NCBI RefSeq assembly: GCF_005502435.1
Contig: NZ_SCOU01000001.1
Coordinates: 124,001-188,000 of the forward strand
Length of the DNA: 64,000 bases
Direction of reading: 5' to 3'
Source of the DNA: Methylobacillus flagellatus
GTDB taxonomy: Bacteria; Pseudomonadota; Gammaproteobacteria; Burkholderiales; Methylophilaceae
Part shown: in pieces, positions 9,434 to 17,851 of the stretch
Layout: each line of letters starts with the position of its first letter
Numbering within the stretch: position 1 is the first letter of the stretch
Program-made: the position numbers and the translations under genes
The notes under the pieces: model-generated
Databases searched by the model: none
Told to the model about the DNA's origin: nothing
The model's input: the letters and a program-made list of their open reading frames with translations, nothing else

Positions 9434-9868
9434 ATGCAAATGAATCATCGAATCCATTTCACTTTAGCGCTGCTGATGTCCGTTGTATTGAGCGCGCCGG
9501 TCGCAATGGCAGAAACAGCGGTCAAGGCAGACGTCAAAGCGGGTACCAGCAGCAAAACCAGCACAGCCGCCAAGGCCAAGACTTATACGGAAGATGAGTT
9601 CCTCAATGCCTTCAGTGGCAAGTCCCGCAAGTTCATCACCGACAAACTGGGGGCACCAGCCAAGAAAGACCTAGCCGTGAAGCCTGCCAATGCCGACCGC
9701 ATGGTGATGGGCATGGGCAAGACCGATGACAAGACCAAGCGCGTCAACATCGAGATGTGGTATTACAACGACGTGGTCAAATACGATGCCAAGCGCACCT
9801 ATAAATTCGCAGAGCTGACTTTTGTGAACGACCGCTGCATGAACATCGGGTTCTTCAACAACAACTGA
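9434..9868 (+). CDS. Small exported protein of unknown function
   Basis: A 144-residue protein with a clear signal peptide (hydrophobic segment about residues 10-26, cleavage likely after AMA). A Lys/Thr/Ala-rich low-complexity linker follows, then a globular part of about 90 residues beginning YTEDEFLNAFSGKS. The phrase KSRKFITDKLGAP resembles the start of SmpA/OmlA-type domains, but the resemblance is weak and there is no lipobox. It is basic and predicted periplasmic. It is a single gene, ending at a shared terminator. I do not recognise a function. Confidence 0.75.
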   Translation: MQMNHRIHFTLALLMSVVLSAPVAMAETAVKADVKAGTSSKTSTAAKAKTYTEDEFLNAFSGKSRKFITDKLGAPAKKDLAVKPANADRMVMGMGKTDDKTKRVNIEMWYYNDVVKYDAKRTYKFAELTFVNDRCMNIGFFNNN

Positions 9869-9876
9869 TCTCTAGG

Positions 9877-9918
9877 TATGTTGACTTGAGTATTGTGACT
9901 TGAGCATGCTGACTTGCT
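9877..9918. repeat. Three imperfect 14-bp tandem repeats
   Basis: TATGTTGACTTGAG (9877-9890), TATTGTGACTTGAG (9891-9904) and CATGCTGACTTGCT (9905-9918) follow each other directly after the stop codon of the exported-protein gene. They lie in the transcribed 3' region before the terminator. Confidence 0.7.
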
Positions 9919-9945
9919 GGCGCTGATCTGGCCCAGCCTATTGCC

Positions 9946-9983
9946 CCAATAAAAACGCCGGCATTGCCGGCGTTTTTTATTGG
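9946..9983. terminator. Bidirectional terminator between the exported-protein gene and aroG
   Basis: A nearly perfect inverted repeat: CCAATAAAAACGCCGGC, a short ATT loop, then GCCGGCGTTTTTTATTGG. A-run on one side and T-run on the other allow it to serve both convergent genes. Confidence 0.92.
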
Positions 9984-10023
9984 GTGCATTTTCTGTGTCC
10001 CCATTTGTTACATATAAAAGTGG

Positions 10024-11112
10024 CTATTCTTCTGCTTCCAGTTCGTGCTGGCCACGCCGCACGCGCACTGCCTGCGCCAGCGTTTCCAGCAACACCAGGC
10101 TATGCTCCCATCCCAGGCAGGCATCGGTGATGGACAAACCGTATGTCAGGGCCTGACCGGCCACCTGGTCCTGACGCCCGGCATTGAGGTGCGATTCCAC
10201 CATCACGCCGATGATGCGGTCATCACCCGCCACCAGTTGAGCTGCGATGCTTTTGGCGACTTCCAGCTGCATCTCATGCTGACGCGAGCTGTTGGAGTGC
10301 GAGCAGTCGATCATCACCTTGGGGGCCACGCCGGATTGCGCCAGCACATCGCAGGCTTCTTGCACGCTGGCTGCATCATAGTTGGGCTTTTTGCCGCCGC
10401 GCAGGATCACATGGCAGTCTTCATTGCCGGTGGTGGAGACGATGGCCGAATGGCCTTCCTTGGTCACCGACAGGAAATGATGCGGGCTGGCTGCGGCCTT
10501 GATGGCATCCACGGCGATCTTCACATTACCGTCCGTGCCGTTCTTGAAGCCGACCGGGCAGGACAAGCCGGACGCCAGCTCGCGATGCACTTGCGATTCC
10601 GTGGTGCGTGCGCCTATGGCACCCCAGCTCACCAGGTCTGCCGTGTATTGCGGTGTGATGGTGTCCAGGAACTCGCCCGCCGCCGGCATGCCGAGCTGGT
10701 TCACCTCGCGCAGGAAGCGGCGCGCCAGTTCCAGGCCTTCGTTGATGCGGAAGCTGCCATCCAGATAGGGGTCGTTGATCAGGCCTTTCCAGCCCACCGT
10801 GGTGCGCGGCTTCTCGAAGTAGACGCGCATCACGATCAGCAGCTCCTGGCTGTATTTTTCACGCTGCGCCATCAGGCGATGTGCATACTCAATGCCGGCG
10901 GCATAGTCATGGATGGAGCAGGGGCCGATGATGACCAGCAGGCGGTCGTCCATGCTGTGCAGGATGCGATGGATGGCATGGCGTGTGGCCACGATGTTGT
11001 CCGTGGTGACGCTGTCCACCGGCAACAACTCCAGCAGTTCGCAAGGCGAGCGTAGTTCCTTGATCTCCTTGATGCGGACATCATCGGTGGCGGTTTTGTG
11101 TGTGGCGTTCAT
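10024..11112 (-). CDS. aroG: 3-deoxy-7-phosphoheptulonate (DAHP) synthase, type I
   Basis: First enzyme of the shikimate pathway, condensing PEP and erythrose-4-phosphate. The motifs are those of the AroG/F/H group: DVRIKEIKEL at the N terminus, VIGPCSIHD, KPRTTVGWKGLINDP, GARTTESQ, GFKNGTDGN and TTGNEDCHVILRGG. The ATG at 11112 is chosen because the protein then starts MNATHKTATDDVRIKEIKEL, aligned with E. coli AroG. Upstream in-frame codons (to 11211, TTG) add unconserved residues over the likely promoter region. This gives 362 residues. Which aromatic amino acid inhibits it cannot be read here. It is transcribed divergently from hrpA. Confidence 0.95.
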   Translation of the reverse strand: MNATHKTATDDVRIKEIKELRSPCELLELLPVDSVTTDNIVATRHAIHRILHSMDDRLLVIIGPCSIHDYAAGIEYAHRLMAQREKYSQELLIVMRVYFEKPRTTVGWKGLINDPYLDGSFRINEGLELARRFLREVNQLGMPAAGEFLDTITPQYTADLVSWGAIGARTTESQVHRELASGLSCPVGFKNGTDGNVKIAVDAIKAAASPHHFLSVTKEGHSAIVSTTGNEDCHVILRGGKKPNYDAASVQEACDVLAQSGVAPKVMIDCSHSNSSRQHEMQLEVAKSIAAQLVAGDDRIIGVMVESHLNAGRQDQVAGQALTYGLSITDACLGWEHSLVLLETLAQAVRVRRGQHELEAEE

Positions 11113-11307
11113 GTGCTTGCGATTCATGTCCGGCGCGCACAGCGCACCGAAACTTTGCATAAAACCAACATTATAAAAGCTAAACTGGCATAAAGCCCCT
11201 GTACCGGACAAAAAAGACCTGCTCCGCCATGTGCTTGTGACCCTTGCTCAAGGCCATGCAGCGTCTGTAGGGCGCTGGAAATGCCGTGTTAAAATCAGCG
11301 CCTGCTT

Positions 11308-14300
11308 ATGACTTCCACCACCACGCCACGTCAGCTGCTCTCCCAGCTTGAAGCCCAATTGCCGCACTGCATGCTGGCAGACCGCTTTCCCTTGCGCCGC
11401 CGTTTGCAGCAGGCGCGTGCCCAGCTGGAGCAGGACAAACCGCTCGATAAAGTGCTGGCCGAGATCGCCAGCAAGGTGCGCGCTTCCAGCACGCGCTATG
11501 CCACGCGCCTGCAACAGCTGCCGGTACCCGACTATCCGCCCGAGCTGCCGGTCAGTGCTAAAAAAGACGACATCGCCGCCGCTATCCAGAAACACCAGGT
11601 GGTCATCGTGTGCGGCGAGACCGGTTCCGGCAAGACCACGCAGCTGCCCAAGATCTGCCTGGCGCTGGGGCGCGGCGTCAGTGGCCTGATCGGCCATACC
11701 CAGCCACGACGTATCGCTGCACGTTCTGTTGCTGCGCGTATCGCGCAGGAGTTGCGCTCGCCTCTGGGTGAAGCGGTAGGCTACAAGGTACGCTTCAATG
11801 ACAAGCTGTCAGAATCCAGCTACGTCAAACTGATGACAGACGGCATCCTGCTCGCTGAAACGCAGGGCGACCGCTTCCTGAACGCCTACGACACCATCAT
11901 CATCGACGAGGCCCACGAACGCAGCCTAAACATCGATTTCCTGCTCGGTTACCTGAAACAGCTGCTACCCAGGCGGCCTGACCTGAAAGTCATCGTCACC
12001 TCCGCCACCATCGATGCGGACCGCTTCTCGCGGCATTTCAACGGCGCTCCCGTGATCGAGGTGTCGGGACGTACCTACCCGGTGGAGATCCGCTACCGCC
12101 CACTCGGTAAACCCGGCTTCACCGCTAAAGAAGTCGAAGTAGACGACAGCGACGAGGATCTGGAATTGCTGGGCCAGGACCTGATGGGCATCAAGCGCAA
12201 GCCGCGCATCGAGTCGCGCTGGCTGCAGGAGGACGAGGAAGAAGAGGCCATCGAGGAAGCCATCCTGGATGCCGCCGACGACCTGCTGCGGCTGGGCGAT
12301 GGCGATATTCTGGTGTTCCTGCCGGGCGAGCGCGAGATCCGCGACACCGCCGACCATCTGCGCAAATACCAGGGCCGCTCGGCCAAGCTGCGCCATATCG
12401 AAGTGCTGCCGCTGTTCGCACGCCTGTCCATCGAGGACCAGCAGAAGATCTTCCGGCCTTCCGGCACCACGCGCATCGTGCTGGCCACCAATGTGGCGGA
12501 AACCTCGCTCACCGTGCCCGGCATCAAATACGTCATCGATGCCGGTCTGGCGCGTGTCAACCGTTACAGCACGCGTGCCAAGGTGGAGCAGCTGCAGATC
12601 GAGAAGATCTCGCAAGCCGCCGCCCGCCAGCGTGCCGGTCGTTGTGGTCGTGTTTCCAACGGTATCTGCGTGCGCCTGTATTCCGAGGAGGATTTCAACG
12701 CCCGTCCGTCCTTCACCGACCCCGAGATCCTGCGTTCTTCACTGGCTTCGGTCATTTTGCGCATGGCGGCGCTCAAGCTGGGCGATGTCAGCGAATTCCC
12801 GTTCCTGGAAGCGCCCAGTTCGCGCCTGATCAACGACGGTTACCAGTTGTTGCAGGAGCTGGGCGCCGTTGATGCACAGCGTCAGTTGACCGAGGTGGGC
12901 AGCCAGATGGCACGCTTGCCACTCGATCCGCGCGTGGCGCGCATGATGATGGCCGCCAAAAAAGAGAACTGCCTGCAGGAGATCCTCATCATCGCCGCTG
13001 CACTGGCGATCCAGGACCCGCGTGAACGCCCCATGGACAAACGCGAGGCGGCCGATCAGGCGCATGCCAAGTTCGCTCATGAAACCTCGGATTTTATGAG
13101 CTTCCTCAAGTTGTGGGCCTTTTATGATGAGGCGCTGAAGACCAAAAAATCCAACAAGGAACTGCTGGGCAAGTGCCATCAGAACTTCCTGTCCTTTCTG
13201 CGCATGAAAGAATGGCGCGAACTATATTTCCAGTTGCTGGAGATCGCTGAGGAGCTGGAGATCAAGCCGAATGCACAGGAGGCTGCGTATGAACAGATCC
13301 ACCGTGCCTTGCTGTCCGGACTGTTAGGCAATATCGGTTTCAAGGACGGCGATGCCGATAGCTATCAGGGCGCGCGTGGCATACGCTTCAGCATCGCCCC
13401 TGGTTCCGCGCTCAGAAAAGCCAGGCCCAAGTGGGTGATGGCGGCCGAGCTGATGGAAACCAGCAAGCTGTACGCACGCTGTGTGGCCAAGATCGAACCG
13501 GACTGGATAGAGCCACTCGCGCGTGGCCTCACCGACAGCCATTACAGCGACCCGCGCTGGGAGCGCAAGCCTGCGCAAGTGGTCGCCTGGGAGCGCGTCA
13601 GCCTGTACGGCCTGACCATCGTGCCCAAGCGCCGTGTGCATTACGGCACTATCGATGCGGTGGAATCGCGCGAGATCTTCATCCGCGAAGCGCTGGCCAA
13701 CAGGGAGTTCGATACGCGTGCCGCCTTCTTCGCTGCCAATCAGCGTCTAATCAGTGAGATCGAAGAGCTGGAACACAAGGCCCGCCGACAGGATGTGCTG
13801 GTGGATGAGCATGTGCTGTACTCCTTTTACGATAGCCGCGTGCCTGCGGGCATCGTCAACGGCACTGGTTTCGAGAAATGGCGTGACGAGGCCGAGAAAG
13901 CCAACCCCAAGCTGCTGTACCTGACGCGTGATGACCTGATGCGCCACGGTGCAGCGGGGGTCACCGAAGCGCAATTCCCGGAGACCTTCCTGCTGGACGG
14001 CGTCAGTGTGCCGCTCAAATACCGTTTCGAACCCGGCCATGTGCTGGATGGCGTCACCGCTACCATCCCGCTGGCCTTGCTGAACCAGCTGGACGCCACC
14101 GCCGCCGAATGGCTTGTGCCCGGCATGTTGCGCGAGAAAGTCACCCACCTCATCAAGGCGTTGCCCAAGACCTTGCGCCGCGTGTGCGTGCCGGTGCCAG
14201 AGTTCGTGACCGGTTTTCTGGAGCACCTCACTCAACACCCGTCATTCCAGCGCAAGCTGGAATCCAAGGACAGCACCGACAAACCAGGCCTGGATGTGCG

Positions 14301-15408
14301 TGCAAATGACCTGCCGGGCCTGCCGCCGCTACTTGAAACGCTGGCAGCCTACATCCAGCAGCGCACCAGCCTGAAACTGTCGGTGGACGAATGGAAGGAC
14401 GCCATCCCCGAACATCTGCGCATGAACTTCCGCATCGTCGATGAAAAAGGCCGCGAGCTCGGCATGGGCCGCGACTGGGGCCTGCTGACCCAGCAACTCG
14501 GCCAGGCCGCGCAGCTTACCTTCCGTAGTGCGTCACCCGGCATCGAGAAGACCGGCCTCAAGCAATGGGATTTCGGTGACCTGCCCAAGACCCTGAGTTT
14601 TACGCGCAACGGCCGCCAGCTCACTGGCTATCCTGCCATCGAAGACAACACCGACAGTGTGGCCATCAAGCTGTTCGATACCGAGGCCGCCGCCACGCTG
14701 GCACACCGCGCCGGTGTGCGCCGCCTGATGCGCTTTGAACTCAAAGAACAGATGAAGCAGCTGGAAAAGGGCCTGCCTGGCTTCAACCAATATGCCTTGC
14801 TGCTGCGCAACCTGCTTAGCCCGGATGCGCTGCGTGACGACATGCTCACCGCCATCGCCGACCGTGCCTTCATCGGTGAGGACGATTTGCCGCGCAGCAA
14901 CGCTGAATTCATGGCACTCAAGGCCAGAGCCCGCACTCGCCTGCCTGCGGTGGTGGAAGGGGCAGGGCGGCTGGTGATCGCCATCGCAGCGGAATACCAG
15001 CCGCTGACGCAAAAACTAAATACCCTGCCGCCCGCCATGGCGCGCATCAAACGCGAAGCGGACGAACAGTTCCAGCGTCTGCTGCCCAAGACCTTCTTCC
15101 GCGACACGCCCTGGGAGCGTCTGCAACACCTGCCGCGTTACCTCAAGGCACTGCGTCTAAGGCTGGAGAAATACCCAGGCGCGGTGGAACGTGACACGCG
15201 CAGCGGCCAGAGTGTGCAGCTGATCTGGCAGCGCTGGCAGGACAAAGTCAGTGCCTTGCGCAAAGCCGGTTCGGAGGTGAGCGCGGCGCTGGAAGATTAC
15301 CGCTGGCAGATCGAGGAGTTGCGCGTTTCCCTGTTCGCCCAGGAGCTCAAGACCCCGTTCCCGGTTTCCATCAAACGCTTGGACAAGCTCTGGCAGGATC
15401 TGAACTAA
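11308..15408 (+). CDS. hrpA: ATP-dependent RNA helicase HrpA (DEAH box)
   Basis: A 1366-residue DEAH-box helicase, somewhat longer than the roughly 1300 residues of E. coli HrpA. Motif I is [10 protein letters not shown], motif II DEAH ([10 protein letters not shown]), motif III SAT, and motif VI is in QRAGRCGR. A helicase-associated and OB-fold region follows, then the long HrpA-specific C-terminal domain (DUF3418-like, about residues 790 to the end). Around residues 975-1000 the protein contains a segment encoded by a palindromic repeat (14244-14263), which accounts for part of the extra length. An acidic loop ([13 protein letters not shown]) lies near residue 310. HrpA rescues stalled ribosomes in E. 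coli, where this has been studied. Confidence 0.95.
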   Translation: MTSTTTPRQLLSQLEAQLPHCMLADRFPLRRRLQQARAQLEQDKPLDKVLAEIASKVRASSTRYATRLQQLPVPDYPPELPVSAKKDDIAAAIQKHQVVIVCGETGSGKTTQLPKICLALGRGVSGLIGHTQPRRIAARSVAARIAQELRSPLGEAVGYKVRFNDKLSESSYVKLMTDGILLAETQGDRFLNAYDTIIIDEAHERSLNIDFLLGYLKQLLPRRPDLKVIVTSATIDADRFSRHFNGAPVIEVSGRTYPVEIRYRPLGKPGFTAKEVEVDDSDEDLELLGQDLMGIKRKPRIESRWLQEDEEEEAIEEAILDAADDLLRLGDGDILVFLPGEREIRDTADHLRKYQGRSAKLRHIEVLPLFARLSIEDQQKIFRPSGTTRIVLATNVAETSLTVPGIKYVIDAGLARVNRYSTRAKVEQLQIEKISQAAARQRAGRCGRVSNGICVRLYSEEDFNARPSFTDPEILRSSLASVILRMAALKLGDVSEFPFLEAPSSRLINDGYQLLQELGAVDAQRQLTEVGSQMARLPLDPRVARMMMAAKKENCLQEILIIAAALAIQDPRERPMDKREAADQAHAKFAHETSDFMSFLKLWAFYDEALKTKKSNKELLGKCHQNFLSFLRMKEWRELYFQLLEIAEELEIKPNAQEAAYEQIHRALLSGLLGNIGFKDGDADSYQGARGIRFSIAPGSALRKARPKWVMAAELMETSKLYARCVAKIEPDWIEPLARGLTDSHYSDPRWERKPAQVVAWERVSLYGLTIVPKRRVHYGTIDAVESREIFIREALANREFDTRAAFFAANQRLISEIEELEHKARRQDVLVDEHVLYSFYDSRVPAGIVNGTGFEKWRDEAEKANPKLLYLTRDDLMRHGAAGVTEAQFPETFLLDGVSVPLKYRFEPGHVLDGVTATIPLALLNQLDATAAEWLVPGMLREKVTHLIKALPKTLRRVCVPVPEFVTGFLEHLTQHPSFQRKLESKDSTDKPGLDVRANDLPGLPPLLETLAAYIQQRTSLKLSVDEWKDAIPEHLRMNFRIVDEKGRELGMGRDWGLLTQQLGQAAQLTFRSASPGIEKTGLKQWDFGDLPKTLSFTRNGRQLTGYPAIEDNTDSVAIKLFDTEAAATLAHRAGVRRLMRFELKEQMKQLEKGLPGFNQYALLLRNLLSPDALRDDMLTAIADRAFIGEDDLPRSNAEFMALKARARTRLPAVVEGAGRLVIAIAAEYQPLTQKLNTLPPAMARIKREADEQFQRLLPKTFFRDTPWERLQHLPRYLKALRLRLEKYPGAVERDTRSGQSVQLIWQRWQDKVSALRKAGSEVSAALEDYRWQIEELRVSLFAQELKTPFPVSIKRLDKLWQDLN
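14244..14263. repeat. Palindromic repeat inside hrpA (dRS3-like)
   Basis: ATTCCAGCGCAAGCTGGAAT is an 8-bp stem with a GCAA loop, preceded by CCGTC and followed by CCA. This is the pattern of the interspersed GTCATTCC...GGAATCCA repeats known from Neisseria (dRS3) and many other beta/gammaproteobacteria. It is read in frame in hrpA and encodes about [10 protein letters not shown] second full copy lies just behind hrpA at 15411-15437. Confidence 0.75.
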
Positions 15409-15414
15409 ACCGTC

Positions 15415-15446
15415 ATTCCGGGCTTGACCCGGAATCCGGTTTTTTT
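15415..15446 (+). terminator. Repeat copy acting as hrpA terminator
   Basis: ATTCCGGG (15415-15422) pairs with CCCGGAAT (15428-15435) around CTTGA, with TTTTTTT at 15440-15446. The CGTCATTCC...GGAATCCGG frame marks it as the same repeat family as the copy inside hrpA. Its position 6 nt after the hrpA stop and the T-run make termination likely. Confidence 0.75.
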
Positions 15447-15471
15447 GATGTGGCCATACCTTAAGCCAGCC

Positions 15472-15554
15472 GTAGGGCGGACTCGCCTTTGGCAGTCCGC
15501 CGAATGTTGGGGCGGGGGCGCGTGACGGCGGACTGCTGCGCGAGTCCGCCCTAT
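15472..15554. repeat. Two-tier inverted-repeat element (REP/MITE-like)
   Basis: Outer arms GTAGGGCGGACTCGC (15472-15486) and GCGAGTCCGCCCTAT (15540-15554) match at 14 of 15 positions; inner arms GCAGTCCGCC (15492-15501) and GGCGGACTGC (15527-15536) are perfect. The TAGGGCGGA...TCCGCCCTA ends resemble extragenic palindromes common in proteobacteria. It has no coding capacity. It lies between hrpA and an A+T-rich small gene. Confidence 0.75.
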
Positions 15555-15645
15555 AGTACTGGCTGAATATTAATTAAGTGCACATTAGCGATTGCTATAT
15601 CGTATCTTGATCTCGGCTTAACTTGAACTTTATGGGGAGAACGAA

Positions 15646-15951
15646 TTGTTGACGGAAATAATTTCAATTGTTGGCTTGGTGGGCGCATCGCTATCAGCGC
15701 TTTATTCTCGCTGGGCTGTTAATGAAGCTAAAAAGGCTAACGATATCGGTCGTTTAAATTCTTTACTCTCTTTTAGAGTGCATTATCTTGACCTAATGCG
15801 GCATCAAGAAAAAATGGCTGATGTACTCAAAAATAGTGCCAGTGGAATGCAAAAAATTAGAGAGGAGTATGCTGATCTAGATGCTAAGCTTCGCGAGATT
15901 ACCTCTGAACTGGATTGTTATTACAGCAGGTTAATTAATCATAAAGCTTAA
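15646..15951 (+). CDS. Small membrane-anchored coiled-coil protein, unknown
   Basis: A 101-residue product with one N-terminal membrane segment (about residues 3-20, IISIVGLVGASLSALYS) followed by a charged helical region with heptad-like spacing (KIREEYADLDAKLREITSELD). A TTG start at 15646 is supported by GGGGAGA (15634-15640) 5 nt upstream; a second TTG follows at 15649. Codon use (AAA, TTA, ATT, GAA) is far more A+T-rich than hrpA upstream. Together with the adjacent repeat element this suggests recent acquisition. No function can be assigned; such short TM plus coiled-coil proteins occur in phage and plasmid cargo as well as in chromosomes. Confidence 0.6.
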   Translation: MLTEIISIVGLVGASLSALYSRWAVNEAKKANDIGRLNSLLSFRVHYLDLMRHQEKMADVLKNSASGMQKIREEYADLDAKLREITSELDCYYSRLINHKA

Positions 15952-16129
15952 TCTTGAAACGTAGCAGCCTTTCAAACATGATGGGAATGATATTTACGCC
16001 AAGCCAAGCAGCTTTTGTAGCTGAGTACTTCTCTACGCTGATCTACAAGCAAATCGATAGGCAGTCAGGACTAGCGCTGCATCAAGTTGGGGTGGCATGC
16101 CATTTAACGGGCCAGCGCAAAGAACACAT

Positions 16130-16612
16130 ATGACCATCACCAAGTACACCGCACTCACGATCATACTGTTGCTGTCATTGGGGTTAGCGGCACAGCCATC
16201 TGCCCAAACCCGCCCGGATTACGGCCCGGACATCACCGTTGAGGCCGCCAGAAAGATCGCCACGGCTGCCGTGGCCGCCTGCAAGGCAAACAACTGGAAA
16301 GTGGCGGTTGCCATCGTCAACACGCACGGTTCTTTGGTGTATTACGAGCGTATGGATAACACGCAGTCGGCCAGTGCACGTGTGGCTGTGGATAAAGCCA
16401 GCGCGGCGGCGATGTACCGTCGCAGTACGCGTGAATTCGCCGAGGCGGTGGCCGGTGGCAACCCGGCCATGATGTCTTTGCCCGGCGTGATCGCCTTGCC
16501 CGGTGGTTTGCCAGTGCTGAGCGGCGACAAGATCATCGGTGGCATAGGTGTGAGTGGTGTCACAGCCGATCAGGATGAGCAATGTGCGCGGGCTGGCCTG
16601 GCTGCGATGTGA
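16130..16612 (+). CDS. Exported GlcG/HbpS-family protein
   Basis: A 160-residue protein with a signal peptide (hydrophobic run TALTIILLLSLGLAAQ, cleavage likely after SAQ) and a single GlcG/HbpS (DUF336) domain. Family features seen are ITVEAARKIATAAVAACKANNWKVAVAIVN, the DKASAAAMYRRST segment, LPGVIALPGGLPV and the closing GIGVSGV....DEQCARAGL. Members bind haem or act as accessory proteins of redox or degradation pathways; the exported version here is probably periplasmic. The ATG at 16130 places the signal peptide at the very N terminus. An in-frame ATG at 16097 would prefix 11 residues. No functional partner is adjacent. Confidence 0.8.
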   Translation: MTITKYTALTIILLLSLGLAAQPSAQTRPDYGPDITVEAARKIATAAVAACKANNWKVAVAIVNTHGSLVYYERMDNTQSASARVAVDKASAAAMYRRSTREFAEAVAGGNPAMMSLPGVIALPGGLPVLSGDKIIGGIGVSGVTADQDEQCARAGLAAM

Positions 16613-16710
16613 GATTGCTGTAGCCCGCAGAGCTTGACTGATCAGCTTCGGATTTTCTGCGTTCTCTCCTGTTTTCTTTCTCGTTGTTTATTTAGATTTT
16701 CTTGATCTTG

Positions 16711-16733
16711 AGCCCGGTCTTCCGGGCTTTTTA
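16711..16733 (+). terminator. Terminator after the GlcG-like gene
   Basis: AGCCCGG (16711-16717), loop TCTT, CCGGGCT (16722-16728), then TTTTT. It separates the GlcG-like gene from the fructose locus. The 356-bp space between these genes (16613-16968) holds only this hairpin and the repeats at 16801-16852. Confidence 0.85.
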
Positions 16734-16800
16734 TCGCCTGCAGTCTCGCGATTTCCGCTTCCTTTCCTGGTAACGACCTCACCCTGTCATAAAAAAGTGT

Positions 16801-16852
16801 TGCGATATGTTCGATAATGTGCGATTGTGTTCGTAAATCAATCAAACGAACA
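16801..16852. promoter_or_regulatory. Candidate operators of the fructose regulator
   Basis: TGCGATATGTTCG (16801-16813) is repeated as TGCGATTGTGTTCG (16820-16833). The core TGTTCG recurs with 20-bp spacing and once more inverted as CGAACA (16847-16852). Direct cores two helical turns apart plus an inverted one fit a multimeric DeoR-type repressor binding upstream of its own gene at 16969. No binding data exist; this is pattern-based. Confidence 0.5.
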
Positions 16853-16968
16853 TCGTTACCCGATGTTGAGTCAGGCAAATAGCGCGACAAAACGCTTCAG
16901 AAAACAGTGCTTGAAAAAAGCACAGCTTCAGAAAGCAGAGTAGAGCCTAGCAGCATAAGGAGAAGGTG

Positions 16969-17742
16969 ATGGCAGACCATTTGGCAGACCACAGACTGGA
17001 ACTGATCATGAGCGTGCTGAAAGCACGCGGTGAGTGCAGAACCACGCAGTTGGCCCAGCAGTTCGATCTTTCCGAGATGACCTTGCGGCGTGACCTGCAC
17101 ACGCTGGAAAAACGCGGCCTGCTCAAGCGCGTGCACGGTGGTGCGGTGTTGCTGAACAGCGATGTCAATTACTCCCTGCGCCTGCAGCAGGATCAGATCA
17201 AGAAGCAGGCCATCGGCCTCGCGGCCACGCGTTTTCTCAAGAGCGGCCAGACCATCTACATCGATGCTGGCACCACCACGCTGGAACTGGCCCGTGCCAT
17301 CCGTCAGGGCCTGCCGCAGGTCACCGATCTGCAGATCATCACCCACGGCATCACCATCGCGACCGAGCTGGCTGGCCAGACGCCTTACCACCTGCAGCTG
17401 ATCGGCGGCGATGTCTACCAGAACGCGCTGAGCACGGTGGGACCGCTGGCACTGGCGCAGATCGCCGACCTCAATATCGATCATTTCTTCATGGCGGCGG
17501 TGGGTGTGGATCAGGCCATGGGCTGGAGCAATTCCAATCATGTGGAAGCCGTGATCAAGCGCGCCGTCATCGAGCGCAGCAAGTCGTCGTGCGCACTCGC
17601 CGACAGCTCCAAGTGGAATCAACCCTCTTATGCACCCATCGTGCCGTTCGATGCCATGTCCACCTGGGTAGTCAACCCCGGTTTACCAGACGATGCGCTG
17701 GCAGCGGCCCGGGCCGCACAGATCGAACTGGTGATCGCCTGA
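16969..17742 (+). CDS. DeoR/GlpR-family transcriptional regulator of the fructose locus
   Basis: The N-terminal winged helix has the DeoR signature (RTTQLAQQFDLSEMTLRRDLHTLEKRGLLKRVHGGAVL). The C-terminal DeoRC sugar-phosphate-sensing domain shows IYIDAGTTTLELARAI, ITHGITIATEL, LIGGDVYQNALSTVGPLA and a late KxxxSxCAL-like segment (KSSCALADSSKW). The ATG at 16969 has AGGAG (16958-16962) upstream; GTG at 16966 is an alternative. Its position directly before fruB suggests it senses fructose-1-phosphate and represses the fru genes. The ligand is an inference from context. Confidence 0.88.
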   Translation: MADHLADHRLELIMSVLKARGECRTTQLAQQFDLSEMTLRRDLHTLEKRGLLKRVHGGAVLLNSDVNYSLRLQQDQIKKQAIGLAATRFLKSGQTIYIDAGTTTLELARAIRQGLPQVTDLQIITHGITIATELAGQTPYHLQLIGGDVYQNALSTVGPLALAQIADLNIDHFFMAAVGVDQAMGWSNSNHVEAVIKRAVIERSKSSCALADSSKWNQPSYAPIVPFDAMSTWVVNPGLPDDALAAARAAQIELVIA

Positions 17743-17851
17743 CACTGGGGCGCTGAAACACCTGAACAACACAGCATGAAGCGGGCGCAGACCTGCAGAC
17801 AACGGTGCTGAAGATGCACCGCAACAACAAGAGCAAGATGAGGAGAGCATC

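Noticed and set aside
13431-13757. Alternative-frame ORFs inside hrpA and similar long shadows in dnaE, fruB and typA
   Set aside because: All overlap genes with unambiguous motifs and arise from the high GC content and strong codon bias.
16642-16890. Minus-strand 82-codon frame upstream of the fructose regulator
   Set aside because: It starts with TTG without a ribosome site, spans a terminator and the presumed operators, and has a low-complexity Lys/Arg/Gln tail. Most likely non-coding.
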